Below the pieces are notes generated by a model. The model was not told the DNA's origin. It did no database searches and saw nothing but the letters and a program-made list of their open reading frames with translations. 64,000 nt of DNA from Farysia itapuensis. Taxonomy: Eukaryota; Basidiomycota; Ustilaginomycetes; Ustilaginales; Ustilaginaceae. The stretch is taken from positions 186,001-250,000 of the forward strand of contig JALBYC010000007.1 of NCBI GenBank assembly GCA_023212645.1. Direction: 5' to 3'. This document shows, piece after piece, positions 47,469-56,082 of this stretch; within the stretch, counting starts at the first letter, position 1, and each line of letters opens with the position of its first letter. The position numbers were made by a program, and so were the translations under genes.

Positions 47469-49085
47469 ATGGAAAACCCAGCTCATCTGGCCCAGGCTCA
47501 AGCCCAGGCGCAAGCACAGGCACAAGCCCAAGCTTCTGCGCAGGCTATGCGACGGAAAAATGCACAGGATGTCTTGGTCGGGCAAGGTTTCCGCGGCCTG
47601 AAGAGAGGCCGACCAACTGACCGCAGTCTACCACCATCACTCAAACGACAAGTTCCGGAATCAGCATTCTACAACGACTTGCAGCGTATGGAGAGAAACC
47701 TCGACTGGACGGTGGCTCGCAAACGTGCCGAACTGACAGACAGTCTCTCTCGACCACCTAAGATCAAAAGGACCTTGCGCGTGTTCCTCAGCAACACATG
47801 CGCTAACCAACCCTTCCAACTGGCGGAGAAGCTCAAAGCGAAAGAAGCGCAATTAGCAGAATCAGGTGACACTAAAATTGACGATGCAGAAGGGGGCGCG
47901 TCAGAAACCGCCGCGGCAGACACTACTCTAAACGGTGGAAACGCAGACTCGGTTCCGTCTTGGACGTTGAGGATTGAGGGCAGACTCTTGGAGCCATCAT
48001 TCAAATCTCGCGCAAACACTGCGCTTTCAGCTCAAGCCAGCATCAACCGCACAGGTGCACACAAATTCTCCAATCTGATCAAGACTTGCGTCGTCGAGCT
48101 CGTTCGCGATCCTGCACTGTATCCAGACGCCGGAGGTAATCTCGTAGAGTGGCATCGCCCAACCCCAAATGTTGCGCCTGCCAGTGGCATGCAAGCCGGC
48201 GGAGGAGCTGGAGGACTTGGCGGAACACAAGGAATGGAAGCTCCGCTGGTTGCCAGCGCAGAGCCTGCGCTGGATGGTTTCGAGATCAAGCGCAAAGGCG
48301 ACATGCCAACCAAAGTCAAGATTGTTCTCTACCCATCCTACACACCTGAGCGATACTCTTTGGCCCCTGAGCTTGCCAATCTACTCGACATCCGAGAAGA
48401 AACACGCGCAGGCGTCGTTTCCGCCCTTTGGTCCTACGTCAAGGAGAAAAAGCTACTCGACGAGTCGGATCGTCGCAAAGTAAAATGTGACGGACCATTG
48501 CAAGCGCTTTTCAAGACAGCGGTGATCAACTTCCACCACATCCCTGAAGTGGTCAACCGCTTCTTGCATCCTGCACAGCCGATTGTGCTCGAGTACTGGA
48601 TCAGGACGGACAAAGCCGAATACAAGCACTCCACTGCATATGATATTGAACTCGAACTCGAAGACTTGGCGGTACGACAGCGTCAGCACAACGTTCTGTC
48701 GCACTTTGACACGTCGTCCGCAGAGACGGGTGTGACGAGGCAAATTGCCGATCTGGACGACAGGATCGCTCAGGCTGCAGCCACCATTCGAAATCGTGCC
48801 AGTGCTCGCGACTTCCTCGCCAACTTTGCCCGCGATCCGCAAGCGCATCTCCGCACCTGGATCGCAAGTCAAGCTCGTGACCTCGATGCCATTCTCGGCA
48901 ACAATCCGACACCCGGTGCAGGTGGTTCCGTTTCTACGTTCACGGCCGAGGAAATGCGTCGTGCCGAAACGTTCCGGGGTCAATGGGTCGACGAAGCTGT
49001 AATCGTCAATGAGGCTCAGCGCTTGGCAGAAAAGTTGCAGGAACTTCAAGGCCAGCTGTCCCAACAAGGGCCAGGTCCTCAGTAG
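47469..49085 (+). CDS. SWI/SNF-RSC chromatin remodelling subunit (Rsc6/Snf12/SMARCD type, SWIB domain)
   Basis: A 538-residue nuclear protein. After a Gln-Ala dipeptide run (residues 8-26, from a 6-nt coding repeat) comes the SMARCD-type N-terminal region (PESAFYNDLQRMERNLDWTV, RPPKIKRTLRVFLSNTC). The SWIB domain is at about residues 280-365 (YSLAPELANLLDIREETRAG, VVSALWSYVKEKKLLDESDR, CDGPLQALFKTAVINFHHIP). The end is helical (QIADLDDRIAQAAATIRNRA; FLANFARDPQAHLRTWIASQ; FRGQWVDEAVIVNEAQRLAE), as in SMARCD/Ssr3/Rsc6. It is a core non-catalytic subunit; whether it belongs to SWI/SNF, RSC or both cannot be told. Start: ATG 47469. Its stop is 69 bases from that of the Memo gene on the other strand. 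Confidence 0.92.
   Translation: MENPAHLAQAQAQAQAQAQAQASAQAMRRKNAQDVLVGQGFRGLKRGRPTDRSLPPSLKRQVPESAFYNDLQRMERNLDWTVARKRAELTDSLSRPPKIKRTLRVFLSNTCANQPFQLAEKLKAKEAQLAESGDTKIDDAEGGASETAAADTTLNGGNADSVPSWTLRIEGRLLEPSFKSRANTALSAQASINRTGAHKFSNLIKTCVVELVRDPALYPDAGGNLVEWHRPTPNVAPASGMQAGGGAGGLGGTQGMEAPLVASAEPALDGFEIKRKGDMPTKVKIVLYPSYTPERYSLAPELANLLDIREETRAGVVSALWSYVKEKKLLDESDRRKVKCDGPLQALFKTAVINFHHIPEVVNRFLHPAQPIVLEYWIRTDKAEYKHSTAYDIELELEDLAVRQRQHNVLSHFDTSSAETGVTRQIADLDDRIAQAAATIRNRASARDFLANFARDPQAHLRTWIASQARDLDAILGNNPTPGAGGSVSTFTAEEMRRAETFRGQWVDEAVIVNEAQRLAEKLQELQGQLSQQGPGPQ
47487..47547 (+). repeat. Gln-Ala coding repeat (CAGGCT/CAAGCC hexanucleotide)
   Basis: About nine copies of a 6-nt unit (CAGGCTCAAGCCCAGGCGCA and so on) encode the Gln-Ala run at the N-terminus of the SWIB protein. 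Synonymous third positions differ between units, so it is older than a fresh slippage tract. Confidence 0.8.
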
Positions 49086-49154
49086 CGCTCGACATCACCC
49101 ATACACCATGCAAATTTGTTTCAAAACATGATGAGTTGCAGGATGCCGAACGTG

Positions 49155-50186
49155 CTAATTACGAAATGTGACATAAGCAGATGCGTACGATACGCTCGAG
49201 TCTCTCGGAGAGACACATGGACTCGATTGCTCGTAGCGCGTGAAACTACACTCGGACTTGATATCGGAAGTCTGTTCCAGATGAGCGAGCGCTGCAAGCA
49301 GCACGCCAATTGGATGACGTCCGCAAATTGTATTCTTAGTCTGCTTGAGGTACGCCGTGAACTGGTCTCGAGCTTCGAGTGCCGATTTAGGAGCAGAAGA
49401 AGCGCTGTGCGGATGGGTAATGGCCAGCATACCTTGTTCGTCGAGCCGGCGGATGCTTTGGTGGATGGGAATGCTTGCGTACGCCGATGATTGCGTTCGC
49501 GAAGTTAGTGAGATCGGGTCCGCGGGCGGGGCACGGTAGTAGGTATAGCTGAATCTCGACCCCCAGTGACAGAAGTCGCTCGAGATGACAAACAAATTTT
49601 CAGGAGCGGCCAGGTACTTCGCGAGCACCTCGCCGTACTTATGCTCCTTGGCGGTGCTAATGGCACCTACCAGAATGGGGACAATCTGGATCTCCCGCTT
49701 CTCAAATATCTTGCGAATATAGGGTAGGTGCATTTCGAGGCTGTGTTCGTCCTCATCAACTCCACTATCCATCTGACTGAATTGACCAGTGGCACGCAGC
49801 TCTGCCGTTGTAGCCTTGTCTATAGGCAAGTTGCCTATCGGCGTCTCGTATTCGCCGCATTGAGACACTGCACAGCCGTCCAGGTAGAAATGATGCGATG
49901 GACCGAGCACAAACACCCTTTTGATCGTGCTTGGATCAACACAGCGATAGGCGTAGGCTGAAGCTGGCCCTGAGTATGAGTAACCAGCATGAGGGGCAAT
50001 GATAGCCCGGCAGCCTTTGATAGGCAATTCAAGGTCGACGGCGGTTGCTTCTTCAGCACAAGCTTCCAGGGGGTCCGGTACGGAGGACACAGCTGCAAGC
50101 CAGTTGCTAAGCTGCAGGTCTAGCTTTCCGCTGTCGGCAGTATACCAGCTACCGGCATGTGAAGCCTGCCGCACCTCAGCACGCAT
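49155..50186 (-). CDS. Memo-family protein
   Basis: A 343-residue single-domain protein of the MEMO1 family, related to extradiol-dioxygenase folds. Conserved pieces are VRQASHAGSWYTADSGKLD at the start, GCRAIIAPHAGYSYSGPASA (with metal-type His), VFVLGPSHHFYLDGCAVS, DEDEHSLEMHLPYIRKIF and LFVISSDFCHWGSRFSYT. The His/Asp/Cys residues match those of the MEMO1 metal site (proposed copper binding in animals; redox and motility links). Its role in this fungus is not known from sequence. Start: ATG 50186 (MRAEVRQASHAGSWY) fits the family; the longer frame begins with TTG. It converges on the SWIB gene with only 69 bases between stops. Confidence 0.93.
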   Translation of the reverse strand: MRAEVRQASHAGSWYTADSGKLDLQLSNWLAAVSSVPDPLEACAEEATAVDLELPIKGCRAIIAPHAGYSYSGPASAYAYRCVDPSTIKRVFVLGPSHHFYLDGCAVSQCGEYETPIGNLPIDKATTAELRATGQFSQMDSGVDEDEHSLEMHLPYIRKIFEKREIQIVPILVGAISTAKEHKYGEVLAKYLAAPENLFVISSDFCHWGSRFSYTYYRAPPADPISLTSRTQSSAYASIPIHQSIRRLDEQGMLAITHPHSASSAPKSALEARDQFTAYLKQTKNTICGRHPIGVLLAALAHLEQTSDIKSECSFTRYEQSSPCVSPRDSSVSYASAYVTFRN

Positions 50187-50792
50187 AGGTGTAAAGCTGT
50201 GGTCGGGAGATGCGTGGATACTGGATAGATAGCCACTCAAATGCAGGGTCCAATGTGAATGTACAAGGCCGGGATTAGATCAGATCGCCGCCTCATGCCC
50301 AGGCAATTTAACGCAAGTTGGCAATCCAGCGCGCCTGCGCGCTTGTAATTGCCTAATCTAACACGCTATCCACAGTAATCGAAATTACGAAATTCAACCG
50401 GAATCTTCAAAATTCAACGCAGTAGGTGAGTAGGACATTCCGAAGTTGCAGATTCAAGCTATTGCTTCGTAAGTCATGGTGTTGCCGTTTGCAAGTCTGA
50501 TACTCGGTCACATACACACATGTCGTCGGACTATATAAAATTTGCGGGTCCAGGCCGATTCAGGCACGTTGAAGATACATCTAGAAATCGTAAGGAATAG
50601 AGCCACTACGAACATGGAGCGCGGGGGGCGTGCATCGATGTTATTAGGCTTGAATAATTTTTATAGAATTGCACGTGATATACTGAAGAAACTGCATCGA
50701 CGTAGTCTGAACTCTAACATTGAATTTGTCATGAACTCGGATTTGGTGCTTCTTTCTCCCTCCTCCTTCTCTGTCCACATACAATCACCACA
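50187..50792. other. Divergent promoter spacer Memo / RPS3
   Basis: A 606-bp spacer. It contains TATATAAAA at 50532-50540 and a CACGTG E-box at 50672-50677, the latter about 115 bases before the RPS3 ATG. Short AATTC/AAATTC words repeat around 50380-50420. The last 50 bases before RPS3 are pyrimidine-rich (CTTCTTTCTCCCTCCTCC), as in many ribosomal-protein leaders. No gene seen. Confidence 0.5.
50532..50540 (+). promoter_or_regulatory. TATA-like element
   Basis: TATATAAAA lies 250 bases upstream of the RPS3 ATG and about 345 bases from the Memo ATG. It is the clearest TATA match I saw near a gene here, but the distance is long and direction is ambiguous. Confidence 0.25.
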
Positions 50793-51835
50793 ATGGCTTC
50801 CGCTAACATTTCCAAGAAGAGAAAGGTTAGTACTAGCATCGAACAGTAGCGGTCATCATCCTCGCGTCTCCTCACTTCGCCAAGGCTAAGATCCCTGTGC
50901 GATTTGGAGGAGGCATCGGGGAAGTAGAATGGTAACACTCGCGCAACTTCGGTGTCGAAAATCGATCAGCAGTGTTTGGCGCAGCTATTCCCTTCTGCTT
51001 TTCCCTTGCCTTGCTTGGCAACAAGCAAGATGTGTATATTCGCACGAGCGTGGATGATGATCTTTAGATTCCTCATAGATCTGCAACTGACCACTATCTT
51101 TCTTTCCGCTAGTTTGTCGCTGACGGTGTTTTCGCCGCCGAGCTCAACGAGTTCTTTACTCGTGAGCTGTCCGAGGAGGGATACTCCGGCTGCGAGGTCC
51201 GTGTTACCCATGCCCGCACAGAGATCATCATTCGAGCCACCCACACCCAGGAAGTCCTCGGTGACAAGGGTCGCCGAATTCGAGAGCTTACTGCCCTTGT
51301 GCAGAAGCGATTCAAGTTCCCAGAGAACTCGCTCGAGCTGTACGCTGAGAAGGTCCAGAACCGTGGTCTGCACGCTGTCGCCCAATGCGAGTCGCTCCGA
51401 TACAAGCTTCTTGGTGGCCTTGCCGTGCGACGAGCTGCGTACGGTGTGCTCCGATTCGTCATGGAGTCCGGTGCCAAGGGTTGCGAGGTCATCATCTCGG
51501 GCAAGCTGCGTGCTGCTCGTGCTAAATCGATGAAGTTCACCGACGGTTTCATGATCCACTCCGGTCAGCCCGTCAAGGACTTCGTTGACGAGGCTGTCCG
51601 CCACGTTCTGATGAAGCAGGGTGTGCTCGGCATCAAGGTCAAGATCATGCAAGGCTGGGACCCTGAAGGACGAGCTGGCAAGCCATTCCCTCTGCCCGAT
51701 GCAGTCACCATCCTCGAGCCCAAGGAAGAGGCACCCATCACTGCGCCTGTGTCTGAGTCTCGTCAGGCACCTGCCGCCGTCGACGTGTCCACCCCTGCGC
51801 ACACCTCGGCCAACCCCGACGCCGAGACTGCTTAA
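50793..51835 (+). CDS. RPS3: Small ribosomal subunit protein uS3, two exons
   Basis: Exon 1 is 50793-50825 ([11 protein letters not shown]) and exon 2 is 51113-51835; the intron is 287 nt (GTTAGT...CCGCTAG). The spliced protein is 251 residues. The KH domain is at about 40-95 ([40 protein letters not shown]) and the uS3 C-terminal domain follows ([80 protein letters not shown]). uS3 lies at the mRNA entry channel of the 40S subunit. The first coding exon ends after 11 codons. The C-terminal 25 residues are Ala/Pro/Ser-rich, typical for fungi. The frame and length leave little doubt. Confidence 0.98.
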
Positions 51836-52037
51836 GGAGACCTGCGTCACCTCTCCCCCTTTTATCACTCTTCGCCCCTCCAGCCCCCGCTCCCCTATCC
51901 CCCATTTCATCTTCTCTACTGTCGCCTACGCGCGCTTTTAGTCTCACTCGAGATCAAAATGAGCCACCTGTGCTTTCCCATCTATGTTTGTGCTGATCGG
52001 TATGCACCACTGTGGCATAAAAGCAGGCAGACGGAAA

Positions 52038-52085
52038 TTCAGCGTATTCAGCGCATTCAGCGCATCAGTGCATCAGCGTTCAGCG
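52038..52085. repeat. ATTCAGCGC/CATCAGCG short tandem repeat
   Basis: Units ATTCAGCGT, ATTCAGCGC, ATTCAGCGC, ATCAGTGC, ATCAGCGTTCAGCG follow one another with 8-9 nt spacing in the spacer after RPS3. Confidence 0.75.
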
Positions 52086-52785
52086 ATAAAGTGATCGTAT
52101 CTGTTAGAGTTGCGATATTTCTACCTGCTGCGGTCATGTCGTCTCCGGATCCGCGTCGGATACACTACTCTTCCATCTCTGTCCACCAGCCTCCGTTCTC
52201 GCTAAAATGACTGACGCTACACACGAATACCTCAAATAGCCACGGTGTTCACTGCTCATGGTCTTGTTCAGACACATTTGAGCTAGGAAGACGGCAGGAA
52301 AAAGCGTCAAAAAAATTGTGAATACAAACGATATTTGGATCGGCGCTTTGTATTGTGGGTTGCTATACCAGAATAAGAAAATTGAATAGGAATCGCTTAG
52401 CACCGGAAGGCGGCCAGCTTTGCAGCCTTGCAGCCTTACAGAGCGGGCTTCCAACTTTCAGATCACTGCGAGAGAAAGTGCAAAGGTCGACTGGCCAGTC
52501 CAGTTCCAGTAGGGCTATTGTCGCAAGCGGCTCTTTCCTCTTCTTCTCCATCTTACCCTTTCAAGGAGCAACGTAGGTGATCAGCTTCCCTTCCCTCGAC
52601 TTGCTGCATCACAGTGCAGTCGTACAGCATTCGGTGACTACGCTCCCCTGCGTTCGATTCGCTGCTCGCAGTACTTTGCAATCACTTTTCTTCTGAACTG
52701 CCCGACTGACCTTTCTTGTACCGCCAATCGCCGTTCGACTTTGCTCTCACAGCTTCCGCAGCTCTCTATCGAATCTTTTTCGAGG

Positions 52786-52848
52786 GTAAGTTCGGTCGAG
52801 AAGGCCCGTTTGCTTGGGCTGTATACTTACTTGTGGCCTGTCTCGCAG
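52786..52848 (+). other. Probable 5'-UTR intron of the STM1-like gene
   Basis: GTAAGTTCGG starts a 63-nt segment ending TGTCTCGCAG, containing TACTTAC as a possible branch region. It lies 35 bases before the ATG and has the same size as the ACBP introns. Retaining it would leave the ATG unchanged, so it affects only the leader. Confidence 0.55.
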
Positions 52849-52882
52849 TTCACGCCCAAGAGGACAAAGACGACCGCACGAC

Positions 52883-53824
52883 ATGTCGGTCGCAAACAAG
52901 AACCCTTTCGCCATCCTTGGTGACGACGGCGGAGATGCCCCTGCTCCCAGGGCCGCTCCCAAGGCAGCGGCTGCACCTGCTGCTGCCCCCGCCCGCAATG
53001 TCGTCGGCGCAGGAGGCAACAACAACAACAAGCGAGGTGGTGCCCGAGGTGGTGGTGCCCCTCGAGCTGACCGAGGCGCCGAGACTGGCGGTGATCGCCA
53101 GGAGCAGCGAGACTCGCGAAGCGGTCGAGGCCGCAGCGGAGACGGCGAGCGTGGCCGTGGCCGTGGTCGCGGTGGTCGTGGACGAGGCCGTGCCTTTGAC
53201 CGACACTCGCAGACTGCCCGAGTCGACTCTGACAAGGCCGTCGCTCAAGGCTGGGGCGGCGAAGACGGTGCCAAGGAGCTCGAGACTGAGGAGAAGGCCG
53301 AAGCTGATGCTCAGGCTGAAGGTGTCGATGCCCAGGCTGCCGAAGCATGGGGATCAAACGACGCCACGGATGCCCCTGTGAAGGCAACTGAGACTCGCGA
53401 CGCCCGTGTAGAGGAGGAAGAGGAGGACAAGACCATGACTCTTGACGAGTACCTCGCCTCCAAGGCTGGCAAGAAGCTCAACGTCGAGTCCAAGGCCCCC
53501 CGTCAAGTCAACACCGACGACTCAGCCTACGCCAAGTTGACCAGGCACGAGAAGGAAGAGGCCGAGTACTTTGCCGCCACCAAGGCGCAAAAGACCAAGG
53601 CCCGCACGCAAAAGGAGGGCAAGCAGATTCTCGAAATCGAGCAGACCTTCAGCCAACCTGCTGGCGCCCAGCGCGGAGGCCGTGGTGGCCGCGAGGGTAG
53701 TCGGGGCCGTGGAGCTCCTCGTGGCGAACGAGGTGCCGGCCGAGGTCGTGGTGGACGAGGAGGTCGAGGAGGCAACGCCTCTGTCAACCTCTCTGACAAT
53801 GCCGCTTTCCCCAGCCTCGCCTAG
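52883..53824 (+). CDS. STM1/SERBP1 (HABP4)-type ribosome- and RNA-binding protein
   Basis: A 313-residue, highly charged, disordered protein. The Stm1-type N-terminus is visible (MSVANKNPFAILGDDGGDAP), then an RGG-rich basic block at about 50-110 (GRGRGRGGRGRGRAFDRHSQ). The SERBP1/HABP4 centre follows at about 190-255 (DKTMTLDEYLASKAGKKLNV, ARTQKEGKQILEIEQTFSQP), and a second RGG block ends at FPSLA. Yeast Stm1 and human SERBP1 insert into the mRNA channel of idle 80S ribosomes; that activity is inferred. Arginines in the RGG blocks are likely methylation sites. Start: ATG 52883 is the first in the frame and gives the family N-terminus. Its leader probably contains a 63-nt intron. Confidence 0.88.
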   Translation: MSVANKNPFAILGDDGGDAPAPRAAPKAAAAPAAAPARNVVGAGGNNNNKRGGARGGGAPRADRGAETGGDRQEQRDSRSGRGRSGDGERGRGRGRGGRGRGRAFDRHSQTARVDSDKAVAQGWGGEDGAKELETEEKAEADAQAEGVDAQAAEAWGSNDATDAPVKATETRDARVEEEEEDKTMTLDEYLASKAGKKLNVESKAPRQVNTDDSAYAKLTRHEKEEAEYFAATKAQKTKARTQKEGKQILEIEQTFSQPAGAQRGGRGGREGSRGRGAPRGERGAGRGRGGRGGRGGNASVNLSDNAAFPSLA

Positions 53825-54392
53825 TTGCGCGAGCTAGCGTCCAATCGATCCGTCTTGACCATACTGCTGCACTCGACTTCGATAACAAATTTTGCTCCTC
53901 CAAGGCTCACCGGACTTGTATCATCGTGCGATGGGCTCAAACAAATGGTTGGCGAACTGTTTCCTCGTTCGAAGAGATGTTGCGGGAAGGATACGGTGTC
54001 GTCTATGTGATCTCTCTCTCTTCTCCAAAGGACACGTCGTCTTGACAAGGTCTCCTTTTTCCTCCTCAAAAGCATCCGATGTCACTGCCGCTTTCTCCCT
54101 TATCACTCCGCCCCAAAAGGCTCTCTTTCACGATGGGCCGCTTCTCTCTTTCCTCTTCTTTCTGCCTTTATCGCACTGTTTCAATTCCGTAGAATCTCTA
54201 CGTTAGGATGCATGTATTCTCGCCGAAAAAATTTCCCTTTTGTCTCTGTTGCCCGCTCAAATTGAGAGACTGCGCGAGGGTGCTGTACGCGTGCGTGCGT
54301 GTGGGCTGCGTGCACTCAGTGCAAAAATTGGAAATAGAGAGACCAACACTTTGACCAGACTTGCCACCACTTCACCTGCCCTGTCTGTCTAC
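53825..54392. other. Intergenic spacer STM1-like / NSE3
   Basis: A 568-bp spacer with the 3' region of the STM1-like gene and the NSE3 promoter. An MluI cell-cycle box (ACGCGT) is at 54287-54292 followed by GCGTGCGTGTG. Short frames only; no RNA gene. Confidence 0.5.
54287..54292. promoter_or_regulatory. MluI cell-cycle box (ACGCGT) upstream of NSE3
   Basis: A palindromic ACGCGT lies about 100 bases before the NSE3 ATG. MBF binds this hexamer in several fungi and drives G1/S expression of replication and repair genes. It may lie in the leader rather than the promoter. Confidence 0.4.
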
Positions 54393-55778
54393 ATGCCGAC
54401 ATACGGGAGACGCGCCAGTCAGAGGCTAGCCTCTGGTGTGGATGAAAGTCAACAGCTGACGCCACGAACCTCTCAAAGGCAGACAAGGCAGACAGGGACG
54501 AATTCGGGTCGACGTACGCGTCGCGTCGCAGAAGACAGGCCTGCAACCCCAGAGCCTGCCGATGAGCAAGAGGAGGATGAAGAGAGCTCAGAGGAGGAGC
54601 AGAGCTCCGAGCCCAGCTCCAGACTGCGTCCCGCTCCTCTTCTGAGCGTGCCCGTCAACGTGCAAAAGGCGACGGACTCGATAGCGATCGATGAGATTGA
54701 ACAAAAAGGAGCTGAACTGGCTCGGTATGCTCTGGCGTGCGAGTACCAGCGCATGCCGGTACGAGGAGAACACGTGCGGAGGGAAGTTCTTGTTGACAAC
54801 AAGTACTCTCGTGTCTTCAATTCGATCTTTAACGAAGCGCAAAAGATCCTGCAGAAGACGTTCGGATATCACATGGTGGAAGTACGACCCAAAGGTGCCG
54901 ACAACGTCGAATTGGAGAAACAGGCAGAAGCAGCAATTCGAGAGGCTTCGTCTCAAGCCAACGGACTGCGATCCAGAAACAAGGAGCGCGAAGCCTCACC
55001 CGGCCAAGAGGGACGTACGAACTCCAACATTTGGGTCTTGAGATCAGCACTCCCGCCCAAGGTCACAAAAGCGCTGGTCAATGTCAGCAACAGCCTCGCA
55101 CTCGATGAATCTTCCCGCAGCACTGCAAACTCACGACAACAGACCGGTGAATCGGCGATTAGTTGGTCTAAAGCGAATCAACAAGGCGGCGAAATGGGCC
55201 TTTTGTACATCATATTGGGCCTTATACTGGTCAACGGCAGGACTGTGACCGACTTTACGCTTATGTCGTGTCTCAAGCGTTTGAGGCTGCCATTACACGA
55301 TGTGCTCCCAACCTCGCTGCGCGGCACTGGTCCTGCACCTGGACTGAGCAGCTCTGGGACGCAAAGCACGCAGACCCAGGCCCGACAACGTGCCAAGCAG
55401 GGCACGCTAGATGGTTTCCTAACAGCCATGATCAGACAGTCCTACTTGGAAAAACAGCGAGCCGACGCATCAGGCGATGGTCAGGCTAGACCAGGCAACG
55501 GCACTCAGACCCGAGGCAGGCGAGCACGTCCGGTCGACGACGAAAACACCGTGTGGGAATGGCGGTGGGGCAACCGCTCCGAGATTGAAATCGGCGAACA
55601 GCGAATTGCGAGCTTCATGGCCGACATCTTTCTCGACCCGAGTGCGTCCCACGATGCACCCGACGACGACGTTGACGACGCTTCGACGAGGGCGGTGGAT
55701 CGTGCCATTCTCAAAAAGCGCAAACGCAGCCTTCTGGACAACATTGCTTCTGTTGCTGGATCTGCGCTGATAGAATAG
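54393..55778 (+). CDS. NSE3: SMC5/6 complex subunit Nse3 (MAGE domain)
   Basis: A 461-residue nuclear protein. After a basic/acidic disordered head (1-90) comes the MAGE domain. Visible pieces: ELARYALACEYQRMPVRGEH at about 112 and VRREVLVDNKYSRVFNSIFN, then ILQKTFGYHMVEVRPKG, EMGLLYIILGLILVNGRTVT at about 268 and FLTAMIRQSYLEKQRA. The winged-helix end is at about 385 (TVWEWRWGNRSEIEIGEQRI, ASFMADIFLD). Nse3 partners Nse1 and Nse4 in the SMC5/6 complex that acts on recombination intermediates. Start: ATG 54393 is the first ATG of a frame open further upstream. An ACGCGT box sits about 100 bases above. Confidence 0.88.
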   Translation: MPTYGRRASQRLASGVDESQQLTPRTSQRQTRQTGTNSGRRTRRVAEDRPATPEPADEQEEDEESSEEEQSSEPSSRLRPAPLLSVPVNVQKATDSIAIDEIEQKGAELARYALACEYQRMPVRGEHVRREVLVDNKYSRVFNSIFNEAQKILQKTFGYHMVEVRPKGADNVELEKQAEAAIREASSQANGLRSRNKEREASPGQEGRTNSNIWVLRSALPPKVTKALVNVSNSLALDESSRSTANSRQQTGESAISWSKANQQGGEMGLLYIILGLILVNGRTVTDFTLMSCLKRLRLPLHDVLPTSLRGTGPAPGLSSSGTQSTQTQARQRAKQGTLDGFLTAMIRQSYLEKQRADASGDGQARPGNGTQTRGRRARPVDDENTVWEWRWGNRSEIEIGEQRIASFMADIFLDPSASHDAPDDDVDDASTRAVDRAILKKRKRSLLDNIASVAGSALIE

Positions 55779-56082
55779 ATGAATGTTGCTCCATGCTAGT
55801 AGCTCTGATATGCTGATGCGCTGATGCGCCGATTGCGATATGCGAGTTACGATATACGATATACGATGCACGATGCAGCGATTTGCGTGTTGAATTGTGA
55901 CTCGGCTGCAGCGACAACGTGTTTGTTTGACAGTGTGAGTACGTGAGTGCCTGAGTTTTCCTGATTGCAAGCGCCATTTGCTCCTGACCATCCTTGCTCA
56001 CCCTGGCCTTTCGCTGCATCTGTCGCACCCGTCGAGTCTCTGAGCTGCCAGCGCTCTGGGATCAAGTGGCTGGCTACCCTGA
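55779..56082. other. Spacer NSE3 / LRR-CCCH gene with GATATACGA repeats
   Basis: A 304-bp spacer. At 55806-55886 it has repeated ATGCTGATGCGCTGATGCGC and TACGATATACGATATACGAT words, then CACGATGCA. No gene seen. Confidence 0.5.
55806..55886. repeat. GATGCGC/CGATATA short tandem repeat
   Basis: Two linked tracts: GCTGATGCGCTGATGCGCCG (8-nt unit), then CGATATGCGAGTTACGATAT, ACGATATACGATGCACGATG (8-nt unit CGATATA). They lie within the spacer only. Confidence 0.75.

Larger units (their letters stand above)
51836..52882. other. Intergenic spacer RPS3 / STM1-like gene, with a leader intron
   Basis: A 1047-bp spacer. A repeat patch (ATTCAGCGTATTCAGCGCAT and so on) lies at 52038-52085. Close to the next gene there is a GTAAGT (52786) with a CTCGCAG ending at 52848, giving a 63-nt intron in the STM1-like leader. 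The minus-strand frames in 52134-52454 do not look conserved. No RNA gene found. Confidence 0.5.

Noticed and set aside
50826..51112. Box C/D snoRNA in the RPS3 intron
   Set aside because: ATGATGA and CTGA occur near its 3' end but only about 25 bases apart, too close for a box C/D RNA, and no terminal stem is visible.
52134..52454. Minus-strand 106-codon frame after RPS3
   Set aside because: Composition looks random, it has no good start context, and no domain is recognisable; it lies in the spacer with repeats.
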